Positions 6,230-7,155 of a stretch of DNA of 7,155 nucleotides are shown piece by piece. Under the pieces are notes generated by a model, which was given only the letters and a program-made list of their open reading frames with translations, was not told the origin of the DNA and searched no databases. Each line of letters opens with the position of its first letter. The stretch's first letter is position 1. Source of the stretch: Parvularcula sp. (GTDB taxonomy: Bacteria; Pseudomonadota; Alphaproteobacteria; Caulobacterales; Parvularculaceae); the NCBI GenBank assembly GCA_003506635.1, contig DNZB01000239.1, forward strand, positions 3,974-11,128, given 5' to 3'. Position numbers and translations under genes: made by a program.

Positions 6230-6240
6230 GGGGTCGAGAG

Positions 6241-6246
6241 ATCATA
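6241..6246 (-). promoter_or_regulatory. Candidate -10 box for dnaB at the edge of the rplI terminator
   Basis: On the minus strand TATGAT (five of six to TATAAT) begins with the last T of the terminator T-run. Transcription from it would start near 6234, leaving about five bases before the dnaB ATG. No recognisable -35 box is seen; that position is occupied by the terminator stem. Motif match only. Confidence 0.25.
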
Positions 6247-6276
6247 AAAAAAACCGGCCGTCGAGCGGCCGGTTTT
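6246..6276 (-). terminator. Intrinsic terminator after rplI
   Basis: Read on the minus strand, AAAACCGGCCG and CGGCCGGTTTT form a perfect 11-bp stem (6266-6276 with 6250-6260) around a 5-base loop, running into eight consecutive T (6253 to 6246). It begins 27 bases after the rplI stop codon. It ends the rpsF-rpsR-rplI transcript and should reduce read-through into dnaB. Confidence 0.93.
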
Positions 6277-6303
6277 CCCTTCATTCCACAGGCGGGGCGC
6301 GGC

Positions 6304-6876
6304 TTACGCGTCGCGCTCCGCCGCGGCTTGCGTCGCTTCGTCGAAGAACTCGGCGGCGACGGCTTCGTCTTCGGCGCGTTCCTCGGCGCGGCTTAGCACG
6401 TTCTCGCCGCGCGCCTGGCGTTCGGCCTCGTCGGCCGATCGGGCGATATTGATTTCGATCGTCGCTGAGACTTCCGGGTGAAGCATGATGCGCAGCTTTG
6501 AAAGGCCGAGCGACTTCAGCGGCTTGTCGAGGCGCACTTGCGTGCGATCGATCCTGACTCCTTCGGCGGCGGCGGCCTCGGCGATGTCGCGCGTCGAGAC
6601 AGAGCCGAAGAGGAGGCCGGCTTCCGACGCTTGCCGGATGACGACGAAAGAGCGCCCGTCGAGTTTCTTCGCGGCGGCTTCCGCGTCCTTGCGGCGGTCG
6701 AGATTGCGCGCTTCAAGCTCGGCGCGCTGGGCTTCGAACGCCTTCTTGTTCGCTTCGTTCGCGCGCAGCGCCTTTTTGCGCGGCAACAGGAAGTTGCGCG
6801 CAAATCCCGGGCGGACTTTGACGACGTCGCCCATCTGGCCGAGCTTTTCGACCCGTTCTAGGAGAATGACTTCCAT
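6304..6876 (-). CDS. rplI: 50S ribosomal protein L9 (long alphaproteobacterial form)
   Basis: L9 binds 23S rRNA near the L1 stalk base and helps maintain reading frame. The 190-residue protein starts with the rRNA-binding N-domain [19 protein letters not shown] and [16 protein letters not shown] (residues 1-36). A long connecting helix rich in Ala, Glu, Arg and Lys follows (about 41-74), then a C-terminal domain (about 75-149, including [15 protein letters not shown] and LHPEV). Residues 150-190 are an acidic, Ala/Glu-rich tail absent from the roughly 149-residue E. coli protein; such tails are usual in alphaproteobacterial L9. The start codon lies three bases after the rpsR stop (TAAGCCATG), with GGAG six bases upstream inside the end of rpsR. 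Confidence 0.98.
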   Translation of the reverse strand: MEVILLERVEKLGQMGDVVKVRPGFARNFLLPRKKALRANEANKKAFEAQRAELEARNLDRRKDAEAAAKKLDGRSFVVIRQASEAGLLFGSVSTRDIAEAAAAEGVRIDRTQVRLDKPLKSLGLSKLRIMLHPEVSATIEINIARSADEAERQARGENVLSRAEERAEDEAVAAEFFDEATQAAAERDA

Positions 6877-6879
6877 GGC

Positions 6880-7104
6880 TTACTCCGACGCGTAAGGCAG
6901 CAGCGCGAGGAACCTTGCGCGCTTGATGGCGCGCGCGAGTTCGCGCTGTTTTTTGGCGGACACCGCGGAAATCCGCGACGGGACGATCTTGCCGCGCTCC
7001 GAGACGTAGCGCTGCAAAAGCTTCGGATCCTTGTAGTCGATCTTCGGCGCGTCCGCGCCCGAGAACGGGCAGGTCTTGCGCCGGCGCATGAAGGGTTTGG
7101 CCAT
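6880..7104 (-). CDS. rpsR: 30S ribosomal protein S18
   Basis: S18 pairs with S6 on the platform of the small subunit and contacts 16S rRNA. The 74-residue protein is a normal full-length S18. It has a basic N-terminus (RRRKTCPF), [19 protein letters not shown] (22-40), and the diagnostic [20 protein letters not shown] followed by [11 protein letters not shown] (41-71). It has a single Cys (Cys12), so it lacks a four-Cys zinc site. The ribosome site AAGGA (7113-7117) lies eight bases before ATG and adjoins the rpsF stop codon, as expected for a coupled operon. Confidence 0.99.
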   Translation of the reverse strand: MAKPFMRRRKTCPFSGADAPKIDYKDPKLLQRYVSERGKIVPSRISAVSAKKQRELARAIKRARFLALLPYASE

Positions 7105-7112
7105 TGTTTTGA

Positions 7113-7120
7113 TCCTTTCC
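7113..7120 (-). promoter_or_regulatory. Ribosome binding site of rpsR
   Basis: GGAAAGGA on the minus strand, eight bases before the rpsR ATG and sharing a base with the rpsF TAG. It is the clearest Shine-Dalgarno on this strand and contrasts with the missing ones before trpG and dnaB. Confidence 0.75.
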
Positions 7121-7155
7121 TAGAACCGGCGTCCGCGGTCGCCGCGGTCGCCGCG
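7120..7155 (-). CDS. rpsF: 30S ribosomal protein S6, last 11 codons (cut by window edge)
   Basis: The frame open at the right edge reads RGDRGDRGRRF and then TAG (7120-7122). Position directly before rpsR and an Arg/Gly/Asp-rich C-terminal tail are what is expected of alphaproteobacterial S6. The S6 fold itself is outside the window, so the call rests on gene order and tail composition. S6 forms a heterodimer with S18 in the ribosomal platform. Confidence 0.85.
   Translation of the reverse strand, partial: RGDRGDRGRRF
7134..7155. repeat. Short 9-base tandem repeat in the rpsF tail
   Basis: The plus-strand unit CGCGGTCGC recurs in tandem at the window edge and encodes the Arg-Gly-Asp triplets of the S6 tail. 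At least two copies are visible and the array probably continues beyond the window. Confidence 0.7.

Overview
The window is high-GC DNA from an alphaproteobacterium, most likely in the Rhizobiales/Hyphomicrobiales. The evidence is the gene order rpsF-rpsR-rplI-dnaB, the alphaproteobacterial style of DnaB (an inserted loop just after the Walker A helix), the long acidic tail on ribosomal protein L9, the RGD-repeat tail on S6, and a tryptophan cluster that starts trpG-trpD. Genus is not claimed. Six of the seven genes are on the minus strand; one is on the plus strand.

Layout in minus-strand reading order, from the right end: the last 11 codons of rpsF (S6), rpsR (S18) and rplI (L9) form a tightly packed ribosomal-protein operon. 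It ends at a textbook intrinsic terminator (6246-6276). The replicative helicase gene dnaB starts only 16 bases after that terminator. A 200-base intergenic region follows (4536-4735), with an inverted repeat and a weak candidate promoter. Next is an 817-residue, probably exported protein joining a DUF305 domain, a charged linker, an LVIVD-type beta-propeller and an Ala-rich helical tail.

That gene converges with a plus-strand gene for a membrane-anchored divergent polysaccharide deacetylase (YibQ/PF04748 family). The two stop codons are 7 bases apart and a perfect 8-bp hairpin covers the junction. The deacetylase gene is divergent from trpG, which overlaps trpD by 4 bases (ATGA); trpD runs off the left end.

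The S6-S18-L9-DnaB block is core translation and replication, and TrpG/TrpD are core tryptophan biosynthesis. The deacetylase and the DUF305-propeller protein are cell-envelope genes lying between these two housekeeping blocks. I see no mobile element, CRISPR array, tRNA or rRNA. The most unusual item is the DUF305-propeller protein, a candidate periplasmic metal-handling (possibly copper) protein. The more speculative observations concern translation starts: a TTG start with a good Shine-Dalgarno site for the deacetylase behind a 12-codon ORF, and apparently SD-less starts for trpG and dnaB.
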